DNA of 64,000 bases from Jiangella mangrovi (GTDB lineage Bacteria; Actinomycetota; Actinomycetes; Jiangellales; Jiangellaceae). Below are positions 50,753 to 58,343 of the stretch, one piece after another. The translations under genes were made by a program, and so were the position numbers. The notes beneath the pieces are model-generated. The model ran no database searches, was not told the DNA's origin, and was given only the letters and a program-made list of their open reading frames with translations. How positions within the stretch are numbered: the stretch's first letter is position 1; every line of letters starts with the position of its first letter. The stretch lies in contig NZ_JACHMM010000001.1 in assembly GCF_014204975.1 (NCBI RefSeq), forward strand, positions 6,262,037-6,326,036. Direction: 5' to 3'.

Positions 50753-50852
50753 ATCCTGGTCTCCCGTCACATCCTGGTCCCCCGTCACGCCCGCGAGCCG
50801 AAATCGGCCGTTTCGCGTGACGCCAGACCAGGACGTGACGGCAGACCACGAC
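50753..50852. repeat. 100-bp dyad of four 18-bp units around a central palindrome
   Basis: Units at 50753-50770 and 50771-50788 (ATCCTGGTCTCCCGTCAC and one-base variant) are in tandem. Units at 50817-50834 and 50835-50852 are the same motif inverted, also in tandem. Between them lies CGAAATCGGCCGTTTCG (50799-50815), itself a palindrome. The reverse complement of the right units matches the left at about 14 of 18 bases. No coding potential is evident. Confidence 0.8.
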
Positions 50853-50881
50853 GTCACACCCAGGACCAAGCAGGCCGCGCG

Positions 50882-50924
50882 ACCCCGCACCCGTCGCCAG
50901 ACTCCCCCAGCGCAACCACGCGCG
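50882..50924 (-). repeat. unfilled relative of the copy A flanks (3' of the Zn-dehydrogenase gene)
   Basis: On the minus strand GCGCGTGGTTGCG...TGGG runs directly into a 27-base stretch (50882-50908) identical to 16597-16623. In copy A the same left and right parts are separated by the 130-base palindrome. It begins one base after the stop codon of the dehydrogenase gene. Confidence 0.75.
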
Positions 50925-50925
50925 C

Positions 50926-51948
50926 TCAAGCCAACCGCGGGTCCACGTGCACCTTGGGCCCTGGCCCGACCTCGTACTCGCCGCTCAGCACCGCGCCGAC
51001 CTGGTCGAGGCCGACGGTGGCGCCCACCAGGGGCCGGGGGTCGACCGTCCCGCTCGCATAGGCGGAGATGGTGGCGGCCAGGCCGGGCGAGGCGGACAGG
51101 ATGCCGATCGCCGTCACGTCCTTGAAGACCAGGGTCCGGGTGTCGAACATGCTCGGCGTGACGGACAGGCCGATGTAGACGACCCGGCCGCCGGGCTCCA
51201 CCACATCGGCCGCATACGCCGGCAGGTGCGAGGCGGTGGCGGCGTCGACGACGGCGTCGAAGGGCAGGTCGGGGACGGCGCCCTCGGGCCAGACGTGGGT
51301 GAAGCCGAGGTCCGAGGCGAACCGCAGCGACGACTCGGTGCGGCCCATCAGGTGCACCTCGGCGCCGGCAGCACGGGCGAACATCGCCACGAGCAGGCCG
51401 ATGGTTCCCGGCCCGAACACCAGCAGCCGGTCCCCCTCGCCGACCCCGGCGGCCACGGCCGCGCGCAGGGCGTTCCCGCCGGGCTCGACCAGCGCGCCGA
51501 GCACGGCGTCGACGGAGTCGGGCAGCTCGTGCAGCGACGAGACCGGGACGGCGATCTGCTCGGCCAGCGCGCCGGGCCGGCCGTCGCGGATGCCCACCTC
51601 GCCGCGCCGCTCGCACAGGTGCTGGGTCCCGCGACGGCACCGCCGGCACACGCCGTCGCCGATCATCGTGTCGCCCATGACCCGCCGGCCCAGCCAGGCG
51701 GGGTCGACGCCGTCGCCGATCGCGGAGACGACGCCGGACCACTCGTGCCCGGGCCGCAGCGGGTAGGTGGTGTGGCCGGTGTGCAGGTAGGCCATGTGGC
51801 CGTGGAACAGCTCGGCGTCGGTGCCGCAGACGCCGGCCCGCTCGACGTCGACGACCGCCTCGCCCGGTGCGGCGACCGGGCGCGGGACCTCCTGGACGAC
51901 GCACTTCCCCGGGCCGGTGAGCACGACGGCCCGCATAGAGCCGCTCAT
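50926..51948 (-). CDS. zinc-dependent alcohol/polyol dehydrogenase (MDR family)
   Basis: 340 residues from the ATG at 51948, overlapping the IclR stop; an ATG at 51936 is possible. Catalytic-zinc residues Cys41 (GVCGTD) and His68-Glu69 (GHEW) are present. The structural-zinc loop has only three Cys (101, 104, 112) with Asp98 at the first position. The Rossmann motif FGPGTIGLLVA follows. It resembles threonine, sorbitol or galactitol dehydrogenases. It is coupled to the IclR gene and divergent from the sugar-acid dehydratase operon. Confidence 0.9.
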   Translation of the reverse strand: MSGSMRAVVLTGPGKCVVQEVPRPVAAPGEAVVDVERAGVCGTDAELFHGHMAYLHTGHTTYPLRPGHEWSGVVSAIGDGVDPAWLGRRVMGDTMIGDGVCRRCRRGTQHLCERRGEVGIRDGRPGALAEQIAVPVSSLHELPDSVDAVLGALVEPGGNALRAAVAAGVGEGDRLLVFGPGTIGLLVAMFARAAGAEVHLMGRTESSLRFASDLGFTHVWPEGAVPDLPFDAVVDAATASHLPAYAADVVEPGGRVVYIGLSVTPSMFDTRTLVFKDVTAIGILSASPGLAATISAYASGTVDPRPLVGATVGLDQVGAVLSGEYEVGPGPKVHVDPRLA

Positions 51949-52757
51949 GCGGCCGACCCGCCCGCCGAGCCCAGTGGTCCCAGCACCGCGCGGACCTCGT
52001 CGACGGCGTCGATCAGCGTGGGCAGCGGGGTGCGGTAGGTGAGGGCGCTGACGCTCAGCGCACCCGACGGCACCGACGGCGACAGCGCGTAGACCGGCAG
52101 CGCCAGACAGCCGACGCCGGCCTCGTTCTCCTCCTCGTCCAGCGCGTAGCCGCGCGCGCGGATCAACTCCAGCGCGGCGTGCAGCTCGGCCGCGGTGCCG
52201 ACGGTGTGCGCCGTCCGCCGTTCCAGCAAACCGTCGCCGACCCAGGCGTCGACGGCGTCGCGCGTGGTCAGCTGGTGGGCGAGCAGCAGCTTCCCCACCC
52301 CGGTCGCGTGCGCCGGGTTGCGCCCGCCGATGGTCGACGTGAGCCGGGCCGCGCCCGTGGGCGGGTCGACCTTCGCGCGGTACACGACCTCGCGGCCGTC
52401 CAGCACCGCGTAGTGCGTGGTCTCGCCGAACCGCTCGGCCAGCGCCTCGAGCACCGGCAGGATGCGCACGTGCTCGGGCCGGGCCTCGTGGTGGGCGAAG
52501 GCCATGCGCAGGAACTCGTCGCCCAGCAGGTAGTGGCCGCGGGCGTCCTGGCTCGCCAGGCCCGCCCGGCGCAGCGAGCGCAGCGCCCGGTGCACCGTCG
52601 GCTTGGGGCTGCCGATCGCGCGCGTCAGCTCGTCGAGCGTGACGCCGTCGGGGTGCCGGGCCAGTTCCTTGAGCACCGCCAGCACGCGGTCGGAGCCGAC
52701 CAGGCGGTCGCCGTCGTCCGCTTGACCCGGGGCCGCACTTCCGCCCACCATGTCCAT
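51945..52757 (-). CDS. IclR-family transcriptional regulator
   Basis: 270 residues; ATG at 52757 or 52751. A short leader precedes the helix-turn-helix (about 22-80; LTRAIGSPKPTVHRALRSLRRAG). The effector domain carries GRNPAHATGVGKLLLAH and CLALPVYAL. A -10-like TAATCT (minus strand, 52765-52770) lies eight bases before the ATG, so the message may have almost no leader. It is divergent from the IlvD/Edd gene by 45 bases and probably controls both directions. Confidence 0.9.
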   Translation of the reverse strand: MDMVGGSAAPGQADDGDRLVGSDRVLAVLKELARHPDGVTLDELTRAIGSPKPTVHRALRSLRRAGLASQDARGHYLLGDEFLRMAFAHHEARPEHVRILPVLEALAERFGETTHYAVLDGREVVYRAKVDPPTGAARLTSTIGGRNPAHATGVGKLLLAHQLTTRDAVDAWVGDGLLERRTAHTVGTAAELHAALELIRARGYALDEEENEAGVGCLALPVYALSPSVPSGALSVSALTYRTPLPTLIDAVDEVRAVLGPLGSAGGSAA

Positions 52758-52802
52758 GTTCCAAAGATTAGACCGCCGTGTCGATAATCGGAAGGACCAC
52801 TC

Positions 52803-54518
52803 GTGGGCGAGCTCCGCAGCAGTCAGTGGTACGGCGGCGGCGACCGCAACGCCTACATCCATCGCGCGTGGATGCGCCGCGGCGTGCCCGACGACGCGTT
52901 CGACGGCCGGCCGCAGGTCGCGATCGCCAACACCGCGTCGGACCTCACGCCCTGCAACTCGCACCTGACGGAGGTCGCACGGTCGGTGCGCGACGGGGTC
53001 TTCGAGGCCGGCGGGCTGCCGCTCGAACTGCCCGTCGTGTCGCTGGGCGAGACGCAGCTGCGCCCGACGGCGATGCTCTGGCGGAACATGGCCGCCATGG
53101 CGACGGAGGAAATGCTGCGCGCCAACCCGATCGACAGCGTGGTGCTGCTCGGCGGCTGCGACAAGACCATCCCGGCGCTGCTCATGGCCGCCGCGTCGGT
53201 CGACCTGCCCGCCGTCGTGGTGCCCGGCGGGCCCATGCTCACCGGCACGTTCCGCGGCGTCCCGCTGGGCTGCGGCACCGACGTGTGGCGGCTGTCCGAG
53301 GAGGTCCGGGCCGGGACCCTGTCGCGCGAGGAGTTCGTGCGCTCGGAGTCGGCCATGATCCGCAGTCGCGGCCACTGCAACACCATGGGCACGGCGTCGA
53401 CCATGGCGCTGGTCGCCGAGGCGCTCGGCATGGTCGTCCCGGGCCTGGCCGGCACGCCCGCGCCGGACAGCCGGCTGCTCACCGGCGCCCACGACACCGG
53501 GCGGCTCGCCGTCGAGCTGATCGGCGCCGGCCGCCGGCCCAGCACCGTTCTGACGAAGGCCTCGTTCCACAACGCGATCGTGGCGCTGGCGGCCATCGGC
53601 GGCTCCACGAACGCCGTCGTGCACCTGCTGGCCATCGCCGGGCGGCTGGGTGTCGACCTCACGCTCGACGACGTCGATCGCATCGGCTCGCGGGTGCCGG
53701 TGCTGGTCGACCTGCTGCCCGCCGGGCGGTTCCTCATGGACGACCTGCACCGCGCCGGCGGGCTGCGCGCGGTGCTCCGCGAGGTACGCGACCTGCTCGA
53801 CCCCACGGCGCTGACGGTCACCGGCAAGCCGCTGGTCGAGGGCCTGGACGACGCCGAGATCTGGGACCCCGAGGTCATCCGGCCGCGCTCGGCGCCGCTG
53901 GTCGCCGAGGGCGGCATCGCGGTGCTGCGCGGCAACCTGGCGCCCGGCGGCGCGCTGGTCAAGCCCGCCGCCGCCTCGCCGCACCTGCTGCGCCACCGCG
54001 GACCGGCGGTCGTGTTCGACAGCATCGAGGACTTCCACGCCCGCATCGACGATCCGGACCTCGACGTGACGGCCGACTCCGTCCTGGTGCTGCGCGGCTG
54101 CGGCCCGCGCGGCTACCCCGGCATGCCCGAGGTCTCGAACATGCCGCTGCCGAAGAAACTGCTGGCCCAGGGCGTGCGCGACATGGTGCGGGTGTGTGAC
54201 GGACGCATGAGCGGAACGGCGTACGGCACCGTCGTGCTGCACGTGGCGCCCGAGGCGGCGGCCGGCGGCCCGCTGGCGCTGGTGCGCACCGGCGACGTCG
54301 TCAGCCTCGACATCGAGGCGCGGCGCATCGACGTCGAGGTGCCGGACGACGAGCTGGCCCGGCGCGAACCGGCAGCTGCCGCCGTCGCCGCCTATGCGCG
54401 CCCCGCCCGCGGCTGGCAGCGGCTCTACGTCGACCACGTGCTGCAGGCCGACACCGGCGCCGACCTCGACTTCCTCCTCGGCTCCAGCGGCTCGGACGTG
54501 AGCCGTGAATCCCACTGA
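52803..54518 (+). CDS. IlvD/Edd-family sugar-acid dehydratase
   Basis: 571 residues from a GTG preceded by AAGGA. Iron-sulfur ligands Cys51 (TPCNSH), Cys119 (GGCDKT) and Cys192 (HCNTMGTAS) are conserved, as is the C-terminal CDGRMSGTAYGTVVLHV. The N-terminus RSSQWYGGGDRNAYIHRAW is that of aldonate (arabinonate, xylonate or galactonate) dehydratases rather than branched-chain DHAD. It makes a 2-keto-3-deoxy acid. The SDR gene follows after ten bases. Confidence 0.93.
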   Translation: MGELRSSQWYGGGDRNAYIHRAWMRRGVPDDAFDGRPQVAIANTASDLTPCNSHLTEVARSVRDGVFEAGGLPLELPVVSLGETQLRPTAMLWRNMAAMATEEMLRANPIDSVVLLGGCDKTIPALLMAAASVDLPAVVVPGGPMLTGTFRGVPLGCGTDVWRLSEEVRAGTLSREEFVRSESAMIRSRGHCNTMGTASTMALVAEALGMVVPGLAGTPAPDSRLLTGAHDTGRLAVELIGAGRRPSTVLTKASFHNAIVALAAIGGSTNAVVHLLAIAGRLGVDLTLDDVDRIGSRVPVLVDLLPAGRFLMDDLHRAGGLRAVLREVRDLLDPTALTVTGKPLVEGLDDAEIWDPEVIRPRSAPLVAEGGIAVLRGNLAPGGALVKPAAASPHLLRHRGPAVVFDSIEDFHARIDDPDLDVTADSVLVLRGCGPRGYPGMPEVSNMPLPKKLLAQGVRDMVRVCDGRMSGTAYGTVVLHVAPEAAAGGPLALVRTGDVVSLDIEARRIDVEVPDDELARREPAAAAVAAYARPARGWQRLYVDHVLQADTGADLDFLLGSSGSDVSRESH

Positions 54519-54528
54519 CAGGAGAACC

Positions 54529-55206
54529 ATGTCCCCCAGAACGGCACTGGTCACCGGCGGCGCCAGCGGTCTCGGCGCGGCGACGGCACAGCGGCTGCGC
54601 GCCGACGGCGTCACCGTCACGACGCTGGACCTGAAGGGCGCCGACGTCGACGCCGACGTCACCGACGAGGCATCGCTGGCGCGGGTCGCCGCCGACGTAG
54701 GCCCGGTCGACGTGCTGGTGAACTCCGCGGGCGTCGTCGGGCCGAACCGGCCGCTGGTCGAGACGACGGCCGACGACTGGCGCCGGGTGTTCGAGGTCAA
54801 CGTCATCGGCACCGTGAACACCATGCGGGCGTTCGTGCCGGGCATGCGCGAGCGCGGCTGGGGCCGGGTGGTGAACATCGCCAGCATGGCCGGCAAGGAC
54901 GGCAACCCGAACCTGTCGGTGTACTCGGCGTCGAAGGCCGCCGTCATCGGGCTGACGAAGTCCGCGGGCAAGGAGCTGGCCACCACCGGCGTCCTGGTCA
55001 ACGCCATCGCGCCGGCCGTCATCGCGACCCCGATGAACGACGACACCGCGCCCGAGGTGCTGGCGCACATCACGAGCCTCATCCCGATGAAGCGGGTCGG
55101 CCGGCCCGAGGAGGTCGCCGAGCTGGTGGCGTTCCTCTGCTCCGAGCGGGTCAGCTTCTCCACCGGCGCGGTGTACGACATCAGCGGCGGGCGGGCGACC
55201 TACTGA
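54529..55206 (+). CDS. short-chain dehydrogenase/reductase
   Basis: 225 residues from the ATG at 54529 (AGGAGA three bases before); an in-frame GTG at 54505 is less likely. TGGASGLGAATA (cofactor), NSAGVVG, the catalytic Ser in NIASMAGKDG and YSASK (Tyr-x3-Lys) are intact. Likely oxidises or reduces a sugar, aldonate or 2-keto-3-deoxy acid in series with the dehydratase. Its last 26 bases overlap the convergent enolase-like gene. Confidence 0.93.
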   Translation: MSPRTALVTGGASGLGAATAQRLRADGVTVTTLDLKGADVDADVTDEASLARVAADVGPVDVLVNSAGVVGPNRPLVETTADDWRRVFEVNVIGTVNTMRAFVPGMRERGWGRVVNIASMAGKDGNPNLSVYSASKAAVIGLTKSAGKELATTGVLVNAIAPAVIATPMNDDTAPEVLAHITSLIPMKRVGRPEEVAELVAFLCSERVSFSTGAVYDISGGRATY

Positions 55207-56491
55207 GCGCCGCCGCGCCGGCGAAGGCGGCACCGCCGTCGCCGGCCGTCGCCTCGATCTCGAGCAGCCGGTTCCACTTGGCGGTGCGCTCCGAGCGCAT
55301 GGTCGAGCCGACCTTGATCTGCCCGGTCCGCCAGCCCACGGCGAGGTCGGCCAGCCAGTCGTCCTCGGTGTCGCCGGAGCGCGCGGAGATGACGGTCGCG
55401 TAGCCGGCGGCTCGAGCCAGCTCGGTGACGTGACGGGCACGGCTGACGGTGCCGGCCTGGTTCGCCTTGACCAGCACGGCGTTGGCGACACCGTCGTCGA
55501 TGCCGCGCCGCAGCCGCCCGGCGTTCGTCGCGAACAGGTCGTCGCCGAGCAGCTGCCGCGTCGCCCCGAGCGCCCCGGTCGCCGTCGCCCAGCCCGCCCA
55601 GTCGTCCTCGACCAGCACGTCCTCGAGCGACACCACCGGGTAGTCGCGGCACCACGCCTCCAGCCGGCGCAGCCAGGCCGCGGTGTCCAGCGTGACGCCG
55701 TCGCGCTCGAGCCGGTAGCCGGTGCCGTCGTGGAGCTGGTTGGCGGCGAGGTCGACGGCGATGCCCACGTCGGCGCCCGGGGTGAGGCCCGCGTGCTGGA
55801 CGGCGTCGGTGACCAGCGCGAGCGCGGCCTCGTTGCCGTCGAGCCCACCGGCCAGCCCGCCCTCGTCGGCGACCAGCGCCGTCGGCACGCCACGCTGGTC
55901 CAGCAGGTCCGCGGCGGCCGCGCGGACCCGCGCGGCCCACTCGATGGCCTGGGCGAAGCTCGTTGCGCCGACCGGGACGGCCAGCACGTCCTGCAGGTCC
56001 AGCGCCCGGCCGGCGTGCGCGCCGCCGGAGACGATGTTGACCATCGGCAGCGGCAGCAGGGGCGCTCCCCCGCCGTCGTCCGCCGCGTGCCGCCACAGCG
56101 GCCGGCCGGTGCTCGCGGCCGCCGCCCGCAGCGTCGCCAGCGACACGGCGAGGACCGCGTTCGCGCCGACGGTGCCGAGCAGCGGGTCGTCGTCGGCGCT
56201 CTCGAGGGCGGCGTCGACTGCGGTCTGGTCGACGGCGTCCAGGCCGGTGACCAGCGGCGCGAGCGTCGCGCCCACCGACGCGACCGCCCGGAGCACGCCG
56301 TAGCCTCCGTACCGGGCGGGGTCGCCGTCGCGCAGCTCGCGCGCCTCGTGGCCGCCGGTCGACGCGCCCGACGGCGCCACCGCGCGGCCCGTCGCCCCGC
56401 CGGCCAGCTCCACCCGGCAGGCCACCGTCGGGCGGCCGCGGGAGTCCAGCGCCTCCCAGGCCAGCACCTCGGTGATGGTCGTCGCCGTCAT
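55181..56491 (-). CDS. enolase paralogue with altered active site
   Basis: 436 residues, full enolase length. Conserved: DSRGRPTV, SGASTG, His159 (GGAHAG), Glu210 (ADEGG), metal ligands Asp247, Glu290 (SLEDV) and Asp317 (GDDLFATN), Lys342 (VKANQAG) and Lys393 (QIKVGS with SERTAKWNRLLEIE). Changed: the usual SHRSG is SARSG (Ala370) and QEF is QDV (Asp168). It sits in a three-gene operon after an APH-fold kinase, so it may dehydrate a phosphorylated hydroxy acid other than 2-phosphoglycerate. Glycolytic duplication cannot be excluded. Confidence 0.85.
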   Translation of the reverse strand: MTATTITEVLAWEALDSRGRPTVACRVELAGGATGRAVAPSGASTGGHEARELRDGDPARYGGYGVLRAVASVGATLAPLVTGLDAVDQTAVDAALESADDDPLLGTVGANAVLAVSLATLRAAAASTGRPLWRHAADDGGGAPLLPLPMVNIVSGGAHAGRALDLQDVLAVPVGATSFAQAIEWAARVRAAAADLLDQRGVPTALVADEGGLAGGLDGNEAALALVTDAVQHAGLTPGADVGIAVDLAANQLHDGTGYRLERDGVTLDTAAWLRRLEAWCRDYPVVSLEDVLVEDDWAGWATATGALGATRQLLGDDLFATNAGRLRRGIDDGVANAVLVKANQAGTVSRARHVTELARAAGYATVISARSGDTEDDWLADLAVGWRTGQIKVGSTMRSERTAKWNRLLEIEATAGDGGAAFAGAAALSRSPARR

Positions 56492-57492
56492 CGGGTCACC
56501 TCCGCGAACAGGTCGTCGAGACCGGCGACGGCGCCGGTCAGCAGGTCCACGCCGAGCCGCCAGGCGGTCTCGCGCTCGGCCGCCATGAGGTACTCGGCCG
56601 GCGACGCGCCGCGCACGCGGGCCAGGATCAGGCAGCCGGCGTGGCGCAGGACGTACGGCCAGTCCGGCGCCGGGCCGCCGCCCTCGTAGGCCGCGGCAAA
56701 TGCCGCCGCGCACCGCGCGTAGGCCGCCGCTGACGCCGGCCGGTGCACCGCCTTCAGCGACAAGTGGCAGAGCAGGAAGGCCGGATCGAAGGCCGGATCG
56801 CCGAGGTGGGCCACCTCGAAGTCGATCGCCCACAGCCCCGGTCCCGGCCCCTGCCCGTCCGGCGCCACCAGCACGTTCTTCGGCGAGAAGTCGCCGTGCA
56901 CGAAGCAGGTCCGGCGCGCCGTCATGGCGTCCGCCGTCGCGAGGATCCGCTCGCCCAGCTCGCCCGGCGTCTGGGCGGCGACCCGGCGGTAGAACGGCTC
57001 GACCCGCAGCCGCTCGAACGCGTCGCCGCCCGCGCGCACCCGCGGCGGCAGTGCGTCCGGCTCCGTCGTCCCGGCGTGCCAGCGGGCCAGCACCTCGCCC
57101 AGCCGCGCCGCGACCGCCGGGTCGGCCGTCCCGCCCAGCAGGTCGGCCTTCCAGTCCCGCCAGCCGGGCGGCGCGTGCTCGAGCACGAGGACGTGCCGGT
57201 CGTCATCGCGGTCGACGACGGCGGGGACGGCGCCCGGCGTCAGCCCGGCGGCCAGCACCAGCGCGTCGGCCTCGGTGAGCGTGCGGTCGGTCGGCGCGGT
57301 CCACTCGGCGGCCACGCGCAGCCGCGGCAGCGCCTGCTTGACCACCAGCCGGCGCCGACCGTCGCCGACCGCCAGCACGACGTTGCTCACCCCGCCGCCG
57401 AGCGCGGCCGCGGTCGCCGGGCCGGCGCCGACGACGCCCCGGTCGCGCAGGTACGCGACGACGGAAGTCTCGTCCAGCAGCGCCGCGCTCAC
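56488..57492 (-). CDS. APH-fold small-molecule kinase
   Basis: 334 residues from a GTG overlapping the GntR stop. The nucleotide loop GGGVSNVVLAVGDGRRRLVVKQ (Lys of strand 3), the catalytic loop CFVHGDFSPKNVLV (HGDFSPKN) and the metal motif WAIDFEVAHLGDPAFD define the aminoglycoside-phosphotransferase/methylthioribose-kinase fold. ATGA overlap with the enolase paralogue. Antibiotic resistance is unlikely given the metabolic context; phosphorylation of a sugar or hydroxy acid is more probable. Confidence 0.88.
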   Translation of the reverse strand: MSAALLDETSVVAYLRDRGVVGAGPATAAALGGGVSNVVLAVGDGRRRLVVKQALPRLRVAAEWTAPTDRTLTEADALVLAAGLTPGAVPAVVDRDDDRHVLVLEHAPPGWRDWKADLLGGTADPAVAARLGEVLARWHAGTTEPDALPPRVRAGGDAFERLRVEPFYRRVAAQTPGELGERILATADAMTARRTCFVHGDFSPKNVLVAPDGQGPGPGLWAIDFEVAHLGDPAFDPAFLLCHLSLKAVHRPASAAAYARCAAAFAAAYEGGGPAPDWPYVLRHAGCLILARVRGASPAEYLMAAERETAWRLGVDLLTGAVAGLDDLFAEVTR

Positions 57493-58199
57493 GCCGCCGC
57501 CTCGATCGCCGCGCGCAGGTCCTTCTCGACCTGCCGCAGGTGTGCCCGCATGGCCTGCTCGGCCGCCGGCACGTCGTGTGCCCGGACGGCCTCGACGACG
57601 GCCCGGTGCGCGCCCAGGACCTCGGCGAAGTCGCCGCCGCGGGCGAAGTGGCCGCGGTAGCTGGCGGCGAAGCTGCGCTTCAGGGAGTCCTCGAACCCCT
57701 CGAGGACGAACGCCAGCATGCGGCTGCCGGCGGCCAGCGCCAGCGCCTCGTGGAAGGCGGCGTCGGCCTCGTGGAACCGCCGCTCGCGCTCGGGCTCGCC
57801 GAGGTCGACGGCGCCGGCCATGCGCTCCAGCGCGGTCTCGAGCACCGCCGCGGTCGCCCGGCCGGAGCGGCGCGCGGCCTTGCCCGCGGCCAGTACCTCG
57901 AGCGACTCGCGGATCTCGACCAGCTCGAGCAACGCGTGCGGGTCGCGCCGCATGGCGACGGCGAAATAGCCCGACAGCACCGAGCCGTCCGGCTCGCGCA
58001 CCACCGGGCGGCGGCCCCGGCCGAGCTCGACCAGACCCCGCCCGGCGAGCACCTTGAGCGCCTCGCGCAGCGTCAGCCGGCTCACCCCGAACCGCTGGGC
58101 CAGCTCGGCCTCGCCGGGCAGCCGCGCCCCCGGCTCGTACTCGTCGACGACGAGGCCCTCGGCGGCGGCGACCGCCCGGGCCAGTGCGGTGTCGGACAT
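57489..58199 (-). CDS. GntR-family (FadR-type) transcriptional regulator
   Basis: 236 residues from the ATG at 58199; a GTG at 58220 would begin within a putative operator. The winged helix (about 5-65; RLPGEAELAQRFGVSRLTLREALKVLAGRG) is followed by the FCD effector domain with the metal-site helices ERRFHEADAAFHEAL, HFARGG and LGAHRAVVEAVRAHD. FCD regulators sense carboxylates such as sugar acids or lactate. It heads the kinase/enolase operon and probably regulates it. Confidence 0.92.
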   Translation of the reverse strand: MSDTALARAVAAAEGLVVDEYEPGARLPGEAELAQRFGVSRLTLREALKVLAGRGLVELGRGRRPVVREPDGSVLSGYFAVAMRRDPHALLELVEIRESLEVLAAGKAARRSGRATAAVLETALERMAGAVDLGEPERERRFHEADAAFHEALALAAGSRMLAFVLEGFEDSLKRSFAASYRGHFARGGDFAEVLGAHRAVVEAVRAHDVPAAEQAMRAHLRQVEKDLRAAIEAAA

Positions 58200-58210
58200 G
58201 GGCCGCAACG

Positions 58211-58219
58211 TATCAGACA
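58211..58219. promoter_or_regulatory. GntR-type operator half-repeat, TATCAGACA
   Basis: TATCAGACA is one base from the symmetrical TGTC-A-GACA. It lies 12-20 bases upstream of the GntR start. With the copy at 58278-58286 it forms a spaced pair. Confidence 0.5.
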
Positions 58220-58277
58220 CCTTTGCCGCGTCGACACCCCTTCATGGGCAGGGACGGCGCGTGGCAACGGGCCGAAG

Positions 58278-58286
58278 TGTCAGACA
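58278..58286. promoter_or_regulatory. GntR-type operator, TGTCAGACA
   Basis: TGTC-A-GACA is a perfect short palindrome of the FadR/FCD operator type. It lies about 80 bases upstream of the GntR start, directly beside a terminator hairpin. Confidence 0.5.
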
Positions 58287-58324
58287 GGGGACGACGGCGA
58301 CCGCAGCCGGTCGCCGTCGTCCCC
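58287..58324. terminator. perfect 17-bp hairpin terminator of the sugar dehydrogenase gene
   Basis: GGGGACGACGGCGACCG and CGGTCGCCGTCGTCCCC pair perfectly around a CAGC loop, 20 bases beyond the stop of the minus-strand gene at 58344. There is no T-tract, but the stem is very stable and well placed. Confidence 0.8.
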
Positions 58325-58343
58325 CGGCCCTGCAGAGAGCCCG

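Noticed and set aside
50753-50852. CRISPR-like array
   Set aside because: Units are contiguous with no spacers and half are inverted, and no cas genes are nearby. It is a dyad repeat.
52746-52760. Candidate dyad site TGGAA-CATGG-ACATG (minus strand) at the IclR start
   Set aside because: Only the left half matches the TGRAA-N5-TTYYR set, and it overlaps the start codon. Too weak to include in the regulon.
56488-57492. Antibiotic-resistance aminoglycoside phosphotransferase
   Set aside because: The fold is right, but the gene is translationally coupled to a GntR regulator and an enolase paralogue, which points to metabolism.
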